Assembly: GCA_021904315.1 (NCBI GenBank)
Contig: CM038907.1
Span: 23,567,223 to 23,631,222 of the forward strand
Length of the DNA stretch: 64,000 bases
From: Sphagnum magellanicum
Lineage: Eukaryota; Streptophyta; Sphagnopsida; Sphagnales; Sphagnaceae
Reading direction: 5' to 3'
Position numbers and translations under genes: made by a program. Below the pieces are notes generated by a model. That model saw nothing but the letters and a program-made list of their open reading frames with translations, was not told the origin of the DNA and searched no databases. Numbering within the stretch: the stretch's first letter is position 1; the number at the start of each line of letters is the position of its first letter. Shown here one piece after another: positions 45,628 through 55,465 of the stretch.

Positions 45628-45780
45628 TGTAAATGTTTGGTGGTACCATCATGAAGATCATGAACTCAAAGAAATCGATTCAAATGATTGTGTGTTACTT
45701 CATAGTTGATACCTTGGCTCTAGCTAAACGATAGTGCTTTCATCATTTGAGGACATGGTGTTGTCCCATGCCCCAAAATT

Positions 45781-46038
45781 TGGTAGCAATATATAACACT
45801 AACTACAAAGTTCTAACACAACCATGCAATTAAATATAATTGTAATGGAAATTGAAATGTGAAGTGTTTAAGAGAACATACCCTAAACAACTTTCAGTTT
45901 CTGTAATCACCAATACTAAATGACAAAGTAGAGGAAGAAAGAATTATATATTTATGTATTAAAAAGATTACATAAGTGTATGTATTAATACAAAAATAAC
46001 GTAAATATACGTGTTAATGTTAAATACATAGATGTATG
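45781..46038. other. DNA between gypsy element 2 and the copia insertion
   Basis: AT-rich, expected to hold a 5' LTR of element 2 but not recognisably similar to its 3' LTR. Confidence 0.4.
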
Positions 46039-46043
46039 TATTC

Positions 46044-46361
46044 TATTGAAGTATTGAAGAACAATAGGATCAGAGGAGAGATTGCGCAATTACAAGCACA
46101 TAAGACACACAAGTATGTGAACAATGCTTGGAGTGAGATATCCAACTCCCCTCCAGCCTTGCTCTTTATTCCCTTCCATGTACCACTACATTGACAAACC
46201 ATATGGGATAAATCCCTCCTTATTCTAACATGTTCGTGGTACTTACATATTTCAAATCTACCTATGTCTTTGATTACTTGCAACACTTAACTACCACATT
46301 GTTTCTAATATCTACCACACCATTTCTAATGTTTCTAACATCTACATCATAATCTTCAACA
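46044..46361 (-). repeat. 3' LTR of the copia element
   Basis: 318 bp. It contains the last 28 codons and the stop codon (46274-46276) of the gag-pol frame. An AATAAA on the minus strand (46165-46170) is a candidate poly(A) signal. Identical by eye to 51118-51435. Confidence 0.96.
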
Positions 46362-49300
46362 CTCCCACTTTGCAAGTAATCTAAGACTTTCAATCCCATG
46401 CTTCTTGTAAGGTTTTGATGTCGCTCCTTTGCCAATGCCTTTGTCAACACATCCGCCACCATATCTTGAGTTGGGCAATACTTCAGGCCTATTTCTCCAC
46501 TCTCCAACTTCTCTCGAATGAAGTGGTGTTGTATGTCAATGTGCTTTGTGCGAGAGTGGTGTGTAGGGTTCTTTGCAAGTGCAATGCATCCTTGATTGTC
46601 ACACATGATGATTGTTGCTCCATCTTGCACAAGTCCCACATCCGCCATCAACTTCCTCAACCATATGGCCTCCTTGGTGCATTGACTAGTGGCCATGTAT
46701 TCGGCCTCCGTGGTAGACAAGGCAATTGTAGGTTGCCTCTTGCAATTCCATGAGATGGCTCCCACTCCAACAAAGAACACGTACCCGGTGGTGGAACGCC
46801 GCTCATTTGCATCTCCACCCCAATCGGCATCACAATATCCCCTCAAACTAACCTCCTTGCCTCCAAGGCACAATTTCAAGTCCATAGTGCCCTTCAAGTA
46901 TCGCATGATGCGTTTCACCGCCATCCAATGGGAAGGACCAGCCCTTGACATGAATTGACTCACCATGCTCACCGGGAATACAAGATCAGGCCGTGTGCCC
47001 ACCATGGCATACATCAATGATCCCACCGCCGCCTTGTATGGAATGCCTTGCATCTCATCTTGAATGCCTTGAAACTCCTCCTCCGTGAGCTTCAAGAGCT
47101 TGGAATTCACATCAAGCGGAGTTCCAATGGGCTTGCATTCCTCCATGTTGAAGCGCTTGAGCACCTCCTCAATGTACTTGCTTTGGCTCATGGTTATGGT
47201 GTGGTTGGCACGGTCTCTCTCAAACTCCACACCAAGGCAATAGTGCAACTCTCCAAGATCACTCATCTCAAATTCATTTTCAAGCCTTGACTTCAACCAC
47301 TTCAAAATGTTCCCATTGCTTGCTAAGATGATCAAATCATCCACATAGATTATCACTATCAACAAGTACTCACCCGTTCGCTTGATGTACAACGAATGGT
47401 CCGCTTGGCTCCTAGAAAAGCCTTCGTGGGTGAAGAACATGTCAATGCGTTGGTACCATGCTCTTGGTGATTGCTTGAGCCCGTACAAGGACTTCTTCAA
47501 CTTACACACCAGGTCCTCCTTGCCATCTTGCACGAATCCTTGGGGTTGGTCCATGTAGATGTCCTCCTCCAATTCTCCATTCAAGAATGCGGTCTTCACG
47601 TCCATTTGGTGGATGTCCAAGTCCATGGCGGCTCCAATTGCAAGAATGCATCTAATGGTTGTGAACTTGGCCACCGGGGCAAATGTCTCATTGAAGTCCA
47701 CACCTTCAACTTGAGAATACCCCTTGGCCACCAACCTTGCCTTGTGCCTCACGATATGGCCTGATGCATCCCTTTTGGTGCGAAACACCCACTTGCATCC
47801 CACACTTTTGCGATCCTTTGGAAGAGGGACCAACTCCCATGTGCCATTGGCCATGAGTGAGCCATACTCCTCTTGCATGGCCGCCTCCCACTTGCTTGCA
47901 TCCTCCGAACGCATTGCATCACACAAATTCAATGGATCATCAAGACAAGCAACATTGGCACGTTCCACATCTTGTTGGGGTAGGATGTGGTTCTTCCACC
48001 ATTCTCCAAGCGGTCGTCGCTCCCTCAAGGGGTACCTACGCTCCTCCGAGGGCTGCCCATCTTCTTCATCACTTGTGCTTGCATCCTTAGATGGTGTTGG
48101 GGTTGGCGGTGCCTCTTGATTGTTTGGATACTCTTTGGCATCACTTGCGCCCTCATCATTATCCACATAGGGCGATTTGGAAGATGTGTCCATAATCACC
48201 ACATTAGGGGTCTCATTTCTCCCACTTGGACGCATTTCCAAATCATTGCCCACATTAGTGCTATCCTCCATGAACTCAACATCCCTACACTTGATGATTT
48301 TCTTGGATTGCACACACATGAGCCTATATGCCTTGGTGCCTTCACAATACCCAAGAAACAAGCATTTTGTGCCCTTTGCATCAAGCTTGCCCCTCTTCTC
48401 GTCCGGCACCATGGCATATGCAATGCATCCAAACACACGCATGTGTGAAATGCAAGGCTTTTTCCCACTCCATGCTTCCTCGGGTGTGATGGATGGCAAT
48501 GCTCTTGATGGACATCGATTCCTTGTGTAGGCCGCATTCACCACCGCTTCCGCCCAAAGTGACTTATTGAGGTTTTGAGCATGAAGCATGCTCCTGGCCA
48601 TCTCCACAAGGGTGCGGTTTGCACGTTCCGCCACTCCATTTTGTTGAGGCCTATATGGTGTGGAGGTTTGCTTCTCGATGCCGTGTGTCTTCAAGAAGCT
48701 CTGGAATCCCTTGGAAATGTACTCCCCTCCATTGTCCGACCGAAACACCTTGATCTTGTGTTCTGATTGTGTCTCCACAAGTGCCTTGAATTCCTTGAAC
48801 TTCTCGAAGCACTCCCCTTTGGACTTCAACAAGTACACCCATACCTTCCTTGAAAAGTCATCAATGTACGTCACAAAGTACTTTGCACCACCCAAGGATG
48901 TGGTCCTCATGGGGCCACATACATCCGAATGCACAATCTCCAAGGGCTTAGTGGCACGCATCCCTCCATCGCTTGGAAATGGTTTGCGATGTTGTTTTCC
49001 CTCAATGCACCCTTCACAAAGAAATGAAGATGTAGGGCAGGGCATGTTTCCAAGGTTCATACCACTCACCATGTTTTGGAGCGCATGCACACCTTTGATG
49101 TTCAAATGACCCAGGCGACGATGCCAAAGCTCCAATGCACCATCAATTGTTGAAGTTTGGGCCATGTTGGCCACATTCATGTCACACACCTTGTTGAAGG
49201 TCACTTGATACAAGTTGCCTTCACGTAGTGCTATTGTAATCACCTCTCCATCAAACGCCCTCACAATGCATTCATTCATGTTGAATTGCACTTTGCACCC

Positions 49301-50371
49301 ACTTGACAAGATTTTGCTCACGGAAAGCAAGTTGGCATGCAATTTTGGCACATGGAGCACGTCCTTGATCCTAATCCTCTTGGTTCGCCCTTTCACCATC
49401 ACTTCCACAAGGATGGACCCCATTCCAATTGCCTCAACAATGCTATCATCACCCATATGCACATTGCGTTTTGGAATTACCTCATACGTGTCAAATGCGG
49501 CTCTATGAGGGGTCATATGCTTGGTGGCTCCCGAGTCCATGATCCACTTGCATATGGCCGTGCAATTGTCTCCATCCTTTGTTGCAAAGGCATAGTCATC
49601 ATTGTCCTTGGCTTTGTTGGCACTCTCCTTCTCTTTGTTGTTGTTCTTGGCCTTGAAGCAAAATCGTGCAATGTGGCCTGGTTTGCCACAATAGTAACAT
49701 GTCTTGGTGTCTTTGCGTGTGGATGGGGTCCCTCCTCTTCCTTGCATTGACACCATCGCCGCATCCTCACCTTGCGGCTCCTTCTCCTTCCGCTTGGACA
49801 CTTCATGCATCAATCGTGCGGTCACAAATTCCATGGTGAGGTTTTGCATGGGCAAGGTCTCCAAGGCGGTGATTAGGTATTCGTAGGAGGGTGGCAAGCT
49901 CTCAAGCAAGGTCATCACAACATCTTCATCCCTCACGGGCACCTCCAAGCAAGCAAGTTGATCCGCAAGTGCCTTGACCTTGTTGATGTGCTCTAGAAGG
50001 TCCTCTCCTTCTTGCATCTTGCACGTGAAGAACTTGCGGCGAATGAAGAGGATGTTAGACAAGCTCCTCGTCTCATGGATGTTGCAAAGTGTGTTCCATG
50101 CCTCCGCTGGTCCCTTGCACCTCTTGATGTGGTGAAGTTGACTATCAACCAAGTTGATGCCAATGATGGACATGGCCTTCTTTGCGCGTCGTTGGTACTC
50201 CTTGATGACTTTGGGGTCCGCATTGGATGGTGGAGCCTCCTCAGACCCGTCAACAATCTCCCAAAGGTCCATGGAGGCCAACACCATCTCCATCTTGAAT
50301 TTCCAAAGGTTGAAGTTCTCCCCATTGAACTTGTCAATGACTCTAGTGCTCTCTCCCTCAAAGGATGCCAT
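46274..50371 (-). CDS. copia gag-pol polyprotein
   Basis: 1365 aa, no stops or frameshifts. Gag (UBN2/copia type) at about 1-220. Zinc knuckle CYYCGKPGHIARFC at 225-238. Protease active site DSGAT at 279-283. Integrase HHCC with H417, H422, C452 and C455. Integrase core D482, D546, E582 (DD35E spacing). RT with KARLVAKGYSQ (877-887), D924 in MDVKTAFLNG and the active site YVDD at 1009-1012. RNase H D1181, E1222 and D1258. All catalytic residues are present. The ATG at 50371 has A at -3 and G at +4, a good plant start context. The last 28 residues are encoded within the 3' LTR, downstream of the polypurine tract, which itself is translated. Gag and Pol form one frame, as in most plant copia elements, so their ratio must be set after transcription. 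The many antisense frames over this gene are shadows. Confidence 0.97.
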   Translation of the reverse strand: MASFEGESTRVIDKFNGENFNLWKFKMEMVLASMDLWEIVDGSEEAPPSNADPKVIKEYQRRAKKAMSIIGINLVDSQLHHIKRCKGPAEAWNTLCNIHETRSLSNILFIRRKFFTCKMQEGEDLLEHINKVKALADQLACLEVPVRDEDVVMTLLESLPPSYEYLITALETLPMQNLTMEFVTARLMHEVSKRKEKEPQGEDAAMVSMQGRGGTPSTRKDTKTCYYCGKPGHIARFCFKAKNNNKEKESANKAKDNDDYAFATKDGDNCTAICKWIMDSGATKHMTPHRAAFDTYEVIPKRNVHMGDDSIVEAIGMGSILVEVMVKGRTKRIRIKDVLHVPKLHANLLSVSKILSSGCKVQFNMNECIVRAFDGEVITIALREGNLYQVTFNKVCDMNVANMAQTSTIDGALELWHRRLGHLNIKGVHALQNMVSGMNLGNMPCPTSSFLCEGCIEGKQHRKPFPSDGGMRATKPLEIVHSDVCGPMRTTSLGGAKYFVTYIDDFSRKVWVYLLKSKGECFEKFKEFKALVETQSEHKIKVFRSDNGGEYISKGFQSFLKTHGIEKQTSTPYRPQQNGVAERANRTLVEMARSMLHAQNLNKSLWAEAVVNAAYTRNRCPSRALPSITPEEAWSGKKPCISHMRVFGCIAYAMVPDEKRGKLDAKGTKCLFLGYCEGTKAYRLMCVQSKKIIKCRDVEFMEDSTNVGNDLEMRPSGRNETPNVVIMDTSSKSPYVDNDEGASDAKEYPNNQEAPPTPTPSKDASTSDEEDGQPSEERRYPLRERRPLGEWWKNHILPQQDVERANVACLDDPLNLCDAMRSEDASKWEAAMQEEYGSLMANGTWELVPLPKDRKSVGCKWVFRTKRDASGHIVRHKARLVAKGYSQVEGVDFNETFAPVAKFTTIRCILAIGAAMDLDIHQMDVKTAFLNGELEEDIYMDQPQGFVQDGKEDLVCKLKKSLYGLKQSPRAWYQRIDMFFTHEGFSRSQADHSLYIKRTGEYLLIVIIYVDDLIILASNGNILKWLKSRLENEFEMSDLGELHYCLGVEFERDRANHTITMSQSKYIEEVLKRFNMEECKPIGTPLDVNSKLLKLTEEEFQGIQDEMQGIPYKAAVGSLMYAMVGTRPDLVFPVSMVSQFMSRAGPSHWMAVKRIMRYLKGTMDLKLCLGGKEVSLRGYCDADWGGDANERRSTTGYVFFVGVGAISWNCKRQPTIALSTTEAEYMATSQCTKEAIWLRKLMADVGLVQDGATIIMCDNQGCIALAKNPTHHSRTKHIDIQHHFIREKLESGEIGLKYCPTQDMVADVLTKALAKERHQNLTRSMGLKVLDYLQSGSVEDYDVDVRNIRNGVVDIRNNVVVKCCK
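46362..46371 (-). promoter_or_regulatory. Polypurine tract of the copia element
   Basis: AAAGTGGGAG directly abuts the 3' LTR on the minus strand. It is the plus-strand cDNA primer site and also encodes part of the polyprotein C-terminus. Confidence 0.85.
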
Positions 50372-50606
50372 GTTGCACTCAAATCCGACCTCTCTACCCG
50401 CTTATGCGCTCAAACAAATGCTAATTAGTGCCTAATGTGCACTCTTAGATGCAATTTCCTCAATGCACTATCAAATGTGCTTCAATCACTCAAATGCACA
50501 CGAATGCACCTCACAAACACACTCTGGCCCCTAGAAGACTGAATTGTGCACTAATGCACCTCGAATCACAAAATTCAGGCCTTAATGGCTCCCACTTGCA
50601 TCAATG

Positions 50607-50786
50607 CTTCCTCACACACTCGAAATACACTCAAGCAACTCAAATCAAGTGCTTCCTCACACATTCGAAATGCACTCAACCAACTCAAATCAAGTGCTTC
50701 CTCACACACTCGAAATGCACTCAACCAACTCAAATCAAGTGCTTCCTCATACACTCGAAATGCACTCAGCCAACTCAAATCAAGTG
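50607..50786. repeat. Four 45-bp tandem repeats in the copia leader
   Basis: Exact 45-bp period: units begin at 50607, 50652, 50697 and 50742 (CTTCCTCACACACTCGAAAT...CAAATCAAGTG on the plus strand), with one to three differences per unit. They lie in the approximately 730-nt untranslated leader between primer site and gag. Because 45 is a multiple of 3, frames on both strands stay open through them, producing periodic spurious ORFs. Confidence 0.92.
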
Positions 50787-51103
50787 CTCTACAAATCAAA
50801 TGTGCACAAGTACACCTCAATGATTCAAATCAAGACTTACAATGTTGGAATGTGCACACATGCACATCTAATGCTTCAAAACACCTCCAAAGAACACCAA
50901 TCAAGAACTTGTGCACCTCCAAGCTCCAAATGGCTTGCAAAACCTCAAAGCTCCTCCAAAGCTCTTCAAAAGTCCTCCAAGGCTCCAAAAGCGCCTCCAA
51001 AACCCTCCAAAAGAGCAAACTTGCACCTCCAATACACACAAATCCTCAAGATCTCTCTCAATGCATACAAGCAATCAGACCTCTAATCATGCAACTTGCA
51101 TGT

Positions 51104-51117
51104 GTGGGCCCATAACC
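51104..51117 (-). promoter_or_regulatory. Primer-binding site matching the internal (anticodon) region of initiator tRNA-Met
   Basis: Directly after the 5' LTR the minus strand reads GGTTATGGGCCCAC. This is the complement of the plant initiator tRNA-Met segment GUGGGCCCAUAACC (anticodon stem and CAU loop, near nucleotide 39), not of its 3' end. Drosophila copia is known to be primed by a 5' half-molecule of the same tRNA, so the same mechanism is inferred. Confidence 0.85.
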
Positions 51118-51435
51118 TATTGAAGTATTGAAGAACAATAGGATCAGAGGAGAGATTGCGCAATTACAAGCACATAAGACACACAAGTATGTGAACAATG
51201 CTTGGAGTGAGATATCCAACTCCCCTCCAGCCTTGCTCTTTATTCCCTTCCATGTACCACTACATTGACAAACCATATGGGATAAATCCCTCCTTATTCT
51301 AACATGTTCGTGGTACTTACATATTTCAAATCTACCTATGTCTTTGATTACTTGCAACACTTAACTACCACATTGTTTCTAATATCTACCACACCATTTC
51401 TAATGTTTCTAACATCTACATCATAATCTTCAACA
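51118..51435 (-). repeat. 5' LTR of the copia element
   Basis: 318 bp. On the minus strand it runs TGTTGAAG (51435) to CTTCAATA (51118). It holds the promoter by family rule; no unambiguous TATA box was identified. A short frame, 51348-51731, reads the same C-terminal codons as the 3' LTR and is not a separate gene. Confidence 0.96.
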
Positions 51436-51440
51436 TATTC

Positions 51441-51860
51441 ATATGAGAGTATGTCGATGTACGTTATTATTATTATTATTATTATTAAAAATAATAAAAT
51501 AATAATAAAAAATGTCAATGGACAAAACAAAACTAGATGGACAAAAGTGTGACAGACGGACGTCGATTGACAGACGTCAAATGGATGGACATCATCAGAT
51601 AGACATTTGTGGACGAAAATCCATGCACGAACAGAAGTCGAGAACGCACCATCGAACGCCACGGCACTACAAAACGCTTGTGAACTTCGCAGCAATGACC
51701 AACGATAACGTAACGTCAAAGGCCACGACACTACAACTCATGGCGCTACAAGCATTGTAACTCGTGACAGCTCACGGGACTACAAGCACTGCAACTCACG
51801 GCGACACTACAGCTCACAACACTACAAACACTACAACTCATGGCAATGTTGTAAAAACCA
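51441..51860. repeat. ATT microsatellite and CACTACAACTC minisatellite
   Basis: (ATT)n at about 51464-51486. From 51655 to 51850, CACTACAACTCATGGC-type units recur about seven times irregularly. 51510-51600 repeats GGACA/GACAGACG motifs. No gene. Confidence 0.6.
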
Positions 51861-52139
51861 AATAAATTAAAATTCTTCTTTTCACTTGCTTGCTATCTCC
51901 TCGACGTTCACCTTCGCTCCTAAAGTGGTGAAAACTGTAAACGTGGAACAGCTTACTATAGAAGAATGAAATTTGATTTGTCTCTCAAATTAGTCCCCCA
52001 AGCTCCAATTTCAATCAGCAGCATCAGCAACTGGATCCATTTTCCAACAAAAGTTATGCAACGATAATAGGAAGTGCTACCACTACTAATGATCAGTTGT
52101 ATGCAACGAGAAGGATCTAAGGCCATTTTCACAAGCTAC
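51861..52139 (+). other. Sequence upstream of the mannanase pseudogene
   Basis: No clear start codon or signal peptide could be joined to the pseudogene; possibly its decayed first exon or promoter. Confidence 0.3.
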
Positions 52140-52490
52140 AGCTTCGTGCAAACACGTGGAACATAGCTCGTGTTGAACGGGCAACCCATGTATGTGAATG
52201 GAGCAAACATCTACTGGCTCATGGTATTCGGCGCCAATCTTTACACCAAATACACAATCACGGACGTGTTGCAACAAGTTGCGGGGGTGGGACTCAACGT
52301 GGTTTGCACCTAGGCTTTCAAAGATGGCAACAACTACAACGCACTTCAAACTTCACCCGGCATCTTCAACGAGAATGTGTTCCAGGGACTAGATTTTGTA
52401 ATCTCGAAAGCCAAAAGACTAGGACTCCATCTAATTCTCAGCCTTGTGAACAACAATTCGAGCTTCGAAGGAAAGCAATGGGTTCGATAA
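52140..52490 (+). pseudogene. Mannan endo-1,4-beta-mannosidase (GH5) pseudogene fragment
   Basis: One frame of 117 codons matches the N-terminal third of plant endo-beta-mannanases. It reads [81 protein letters not shown], in the family order. These enzymes cut (galacto/gluco)mannan in walls and seed reserves. The frame is broken by TAG at 52164-52166, TAG at 52311-52313 (at the Trp of the CRTWAF signature) and TAA at 52488-52490. The conserved GH5 Arg of that signature is Cys (52305-52307). Each of the first three changes is a single transition. The region with the two catalytic Glu residues is absent. Typical family members are about 400 residues, so this is a truncated relic. Confidence 0.85.
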
Positions 52491-53745
52491 TACCAACTTG
52501 ATACCAATCTCCCCAACGAAAACTCCTTCTTTCGACAACAGCTTCTAGCAAGCATCAAATGATGGAGTCGGTCTACTAGTCATAAATTCTTCTCTGGATA
52601 TGCAATAATGAGAGCTCATGGGTAGCTTTTCAAGCCCACTAGTCTTCATGGCAACAACAACAACAACACTAGCAACAAAAGAAACCTAAAAACTCAAAGC
52701 CAAAAGAAATTTGCCACTTTCAACATTAAGCAACAAAAAGCAATTTTTCTAGAATTGAATTGCTAAAAAAGGAAAGAAAATGTAGTGTATATAAATGGTG
52801 GCCTTGCAATAGCCGCCGTGAGCATCTAAAAATCCAAGGTTGTTAAATTTTTTGGACAACTCCAATAAAAGACTATTGAGATTACTAAAGTTACATAAGA
52901 GAATGCTGAAGAGGTAAAAGAGAGTGGGGTAAAAGCATGGTAAAGTAGATAGTTGGTGATCCTTGTCACAAAAAATGACAAATAAACATAAGTAGGCTTT
53001 GATGTATTAAAAGTAGAAATGTAATTTTATTTTAAAATTAGTATAAGGATTTTCTTTTACTTTATTATAATAAAGGTCAAGAACCACATTTTTAATATGT
53101 ATCTAAACAAATTTCAAAAAAATGAACCTACCTGCATATATGTATAGGTTTTACAAAATTGGTTGCAAGTAAATCAAATATTGAATTTTTTATACTTTGA
53201 AGTTAATAGAGATTTAAAATACACTTATGTGTGTCAAATTGTACATATTATAGTCATACTATATCAAACTTTTTATGTAAAAGTTAGTTTGAACACCATA
53301 TTGACTAGTTAGTTTTAAATATACTTGTTACCTACTTTTATTATACAAAAGTTACTGAAATTTTGTATTCAACTTACCATAAATGCAATTGAGGTCAAAA
53401 TGGTCTTATGATTCTACTTACAAAGCTTTTTTATTTACTTTTTTATGCATATGTCAAAAATTGGTTTAATTATAAATTAGATTTTAGGTAGACTATTTTC
53501 TTGGTATATTTTATCATGCTTTTGCCCATTGTTGCTTCTAGTGTAGACCAAACAAAGGAAAAGGCATTGAAATTGTTGCAGCTATTAAGGAGAAGGTAGG
53601 ATCCACTTTGAAGACAAATACAGATAAGATGTATGAGATAATAAAGTTTGCGAAAAAGAAGGTTTCTTAAACTTGGGAGATTACTAAGGAAAAGATACAC
53701 TTTACATTGGAGACAACTGTACATTAAAAATAAAAAAGGTATTTT
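52491..53745. other. Intergenic DNA with a fragment of the element-2 LTR
   Basis: 52755-52832 (GGAAAGAAAATGTAGTGTAT...) matches the end of the LTR at 38600-38665 in the same orientation. The rest is AT-rich with no gene. 53470-53724 is an unsupported frame. Confidence 0.45.
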
Positions 53746-54142
53746 TTACTAGTCTATGCGACTAAATTTTAGTTGCAAGTGACATTTGTGACTAAAATCT
53801 CTTTTGTCACCTTGGACAAGTCACATGTAATATTAGTCACAAACAACAAGGGGTATTAGATGAAAGAAAAAATTAACAAATACAAGTTCATCCTTTGATT
53901 CCATTGTATACGTATTGTCACATGCGACTAAAGTGAAACTATTTTGGTCACAATTGAGGGCCAATGATATGTTGTCACGTGTTTCAATATTTAATTATTT
54001 AAAATATAAATATTATTTTGAAATTATCTAGGATGTTCAATTCAAATGTGTGGATGATTTTATATTATGACACATGGCCCAATGTAAATATGCCACATGA
54101 CACTTTAAAATGAATTTAATACAAAATATCAATATGAAGTTG

Positions 54143-54370
54143 GTAGGTACCTAAATAGGTACATAAGTAGATGCCTACAAACCTACGTTACATACCTACC
54201 TAACTACTTAAGTAAAAAGGTAGGTAAGTAGGTCCTACATTCTTAGGCTAAATACCTATTCATATAGGTAGTTACTTAGGTAGGTAGGTACATAGATTGA
54301 CCTAGGTGGGTAGGTCAAACTAGTACCTACTTAATAGGTAAATAAGTTGGTTAAGGAGGTAGGTAGTTTA
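54143..54370. repeat. CCTA/TAGG block, copy B
   Basis: Alternating TAGG and CCTA runs able to form hairpins, equivalent to 3697-3850. Confidence 0.7.
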
Positions 54371-55465
54371 AAATTGTGCATAATTTGTTTTTTTGTTTTG
54401 GGTTAAGCCTTTTGATTGGTTCATCCCATGTGCGCAAATTTCTTAATGTGAAATTTGATGACAACAACATTTGTTTATATATTGTTCAAAATAGGAATGG
54501 AAAACAAACAATATGAAATAAAATTTGAAATTACAATTTTTTCACAAACTAAGTTGCAACTCTAGAACTTTCCTCATGCCTTTTGTTCTTAATTTTTTAA
54601 TTCAAATACATCGCTCATTGGATAATTAAACAATCATTTAATTAATAATGATGAAATTTAACATATATTTAATATATAAACTATATATTACAAATACTAA
54701 GTATTCATTAGCAATTATTTACATAATTAATAAAATTTTAATATTTAACTAATTAGCTATCTAGTTACTCACAAGTTGTCAACACATAACTCATAAAGAT
54801 ATATATATATATAATTTAAAAATAATCACTATAATTTTAAAAACTATTTAAAATATTTATTTTCAAATATAGATAATGCATTAAGAATTGTTATTAGAAA
54901 ATAAACTCCTACATGATATTTCCAAAAAGTAAAATTAAAATAATTAAATTATTTACTATATAATTACATTTATTATTGTAAAAATTGTTATTGGTCAATT
55001 TTTTATATTGGTAATTATAAAATGTAAATACAATAATTTGTTAAACATAACATAAACTTTTATAATTACTATAAAAATATTTATCATAGACAAGTAATTA
55101 AGTTTTTTTAGAAAAAAATATTATAGAATAATCTCTAAAATTACAACCATTACAATAATTATTTTAACTACATTATAATATTTCCAAATTTTGAATTCAG
55201 ATTTAAAGCTATCAATTATAGATTGTGAATAGTTATGTTCAATTAAAAATTAATTATGCATGTATTAAATTAATATTTATATGAAGTAACTACAATGCTT
55301 TTAAAGTAATGTACCATTAATTCCAATGATTGATTTGTTTTATTATCAGAATATAAATTATATAATATAAAAATATGTGTTGTAATAATAATTATTTAGT
55401 GTTACTTATTATTAATAAACATAACTATTTAAAGTTATTTATAACAATTTATTAATATGGATAAC

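Larger units (their letters stand above)
39088..45780 (-). mobile_element. Decayed Ty3/gypsy element carrying a C5-methyltransferase domain (element 2)
   Basis: On the minus strand, in order: gag with zinc knuckle (45627-43981), protease region (43735-42811), C5-cytosine methyltransferase (about 42610-41750), RT (41441-40553), RNase H joined by deletion to an integrase core (40385-39650), then polypurine tract and 3' LTR. Order PR-RT-RH-IN identifies Ty3/gypsy. The protease, methyltransferase, post-methyltransferase linker (41608-41399) and C-terminal RT pieces all occupy the same reading phase, which supports a single polyprotein. No 5' LTR was found up to the copia insertion at 46044. Numerous stops, frameshifts and at least one domain-level deletion make it non-autonomous. 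Confidence 0.85.
46044..51435 (-). mobile_element. Intact, recently inserted Ty1/copia retrotransposon
   Basis: 5392 bp with 318-bp LTRs at both ends that look identical base for base, flanked by the 5-bp direct repeat TATTC (46039-46043 and 51436-51440). It has a primer-binding site, a leader with 45-bp repeats, a single uninterrupted 1365-codon gag-pol in copia order (gag, protease, integrase, RT, RNase H), and a polypurine tract. LTR ends are TGTTGAAG and CTTCAATA on the minus strand. Identical LTRs, an open frame and an intact target duplication mean that it inserted very recently and may still be competent. Confidence 0.97.

Noticed and set aside
45781-46038. 5' LTR of gypsy element 2
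   Set aside because: No similarity by eye to the 3' LTR at 38600-39087 and no TG...CA boundaries or primer site that could be defended.
46415-50435. Plus-strand frames up to 153 codons across the copia gag-pol
   Set aside because: Antisense shadows of a fully conserved minus-strand polyprotein.
50607-50786. CRISPR-like direct repeats
   Set aside because: The four 45-bp units are contiguous with no spacers, in a eukaryotic retrotransposon leader.
50449-51123. Several open frames of 70-176 codons on the plus strand and 69-81 codons on the minus strand
   Set aside because: They run through the 45-bp leader repeats of the copia element, whose period is a multiple of three; the peptides are simple periodic repeats without domains.
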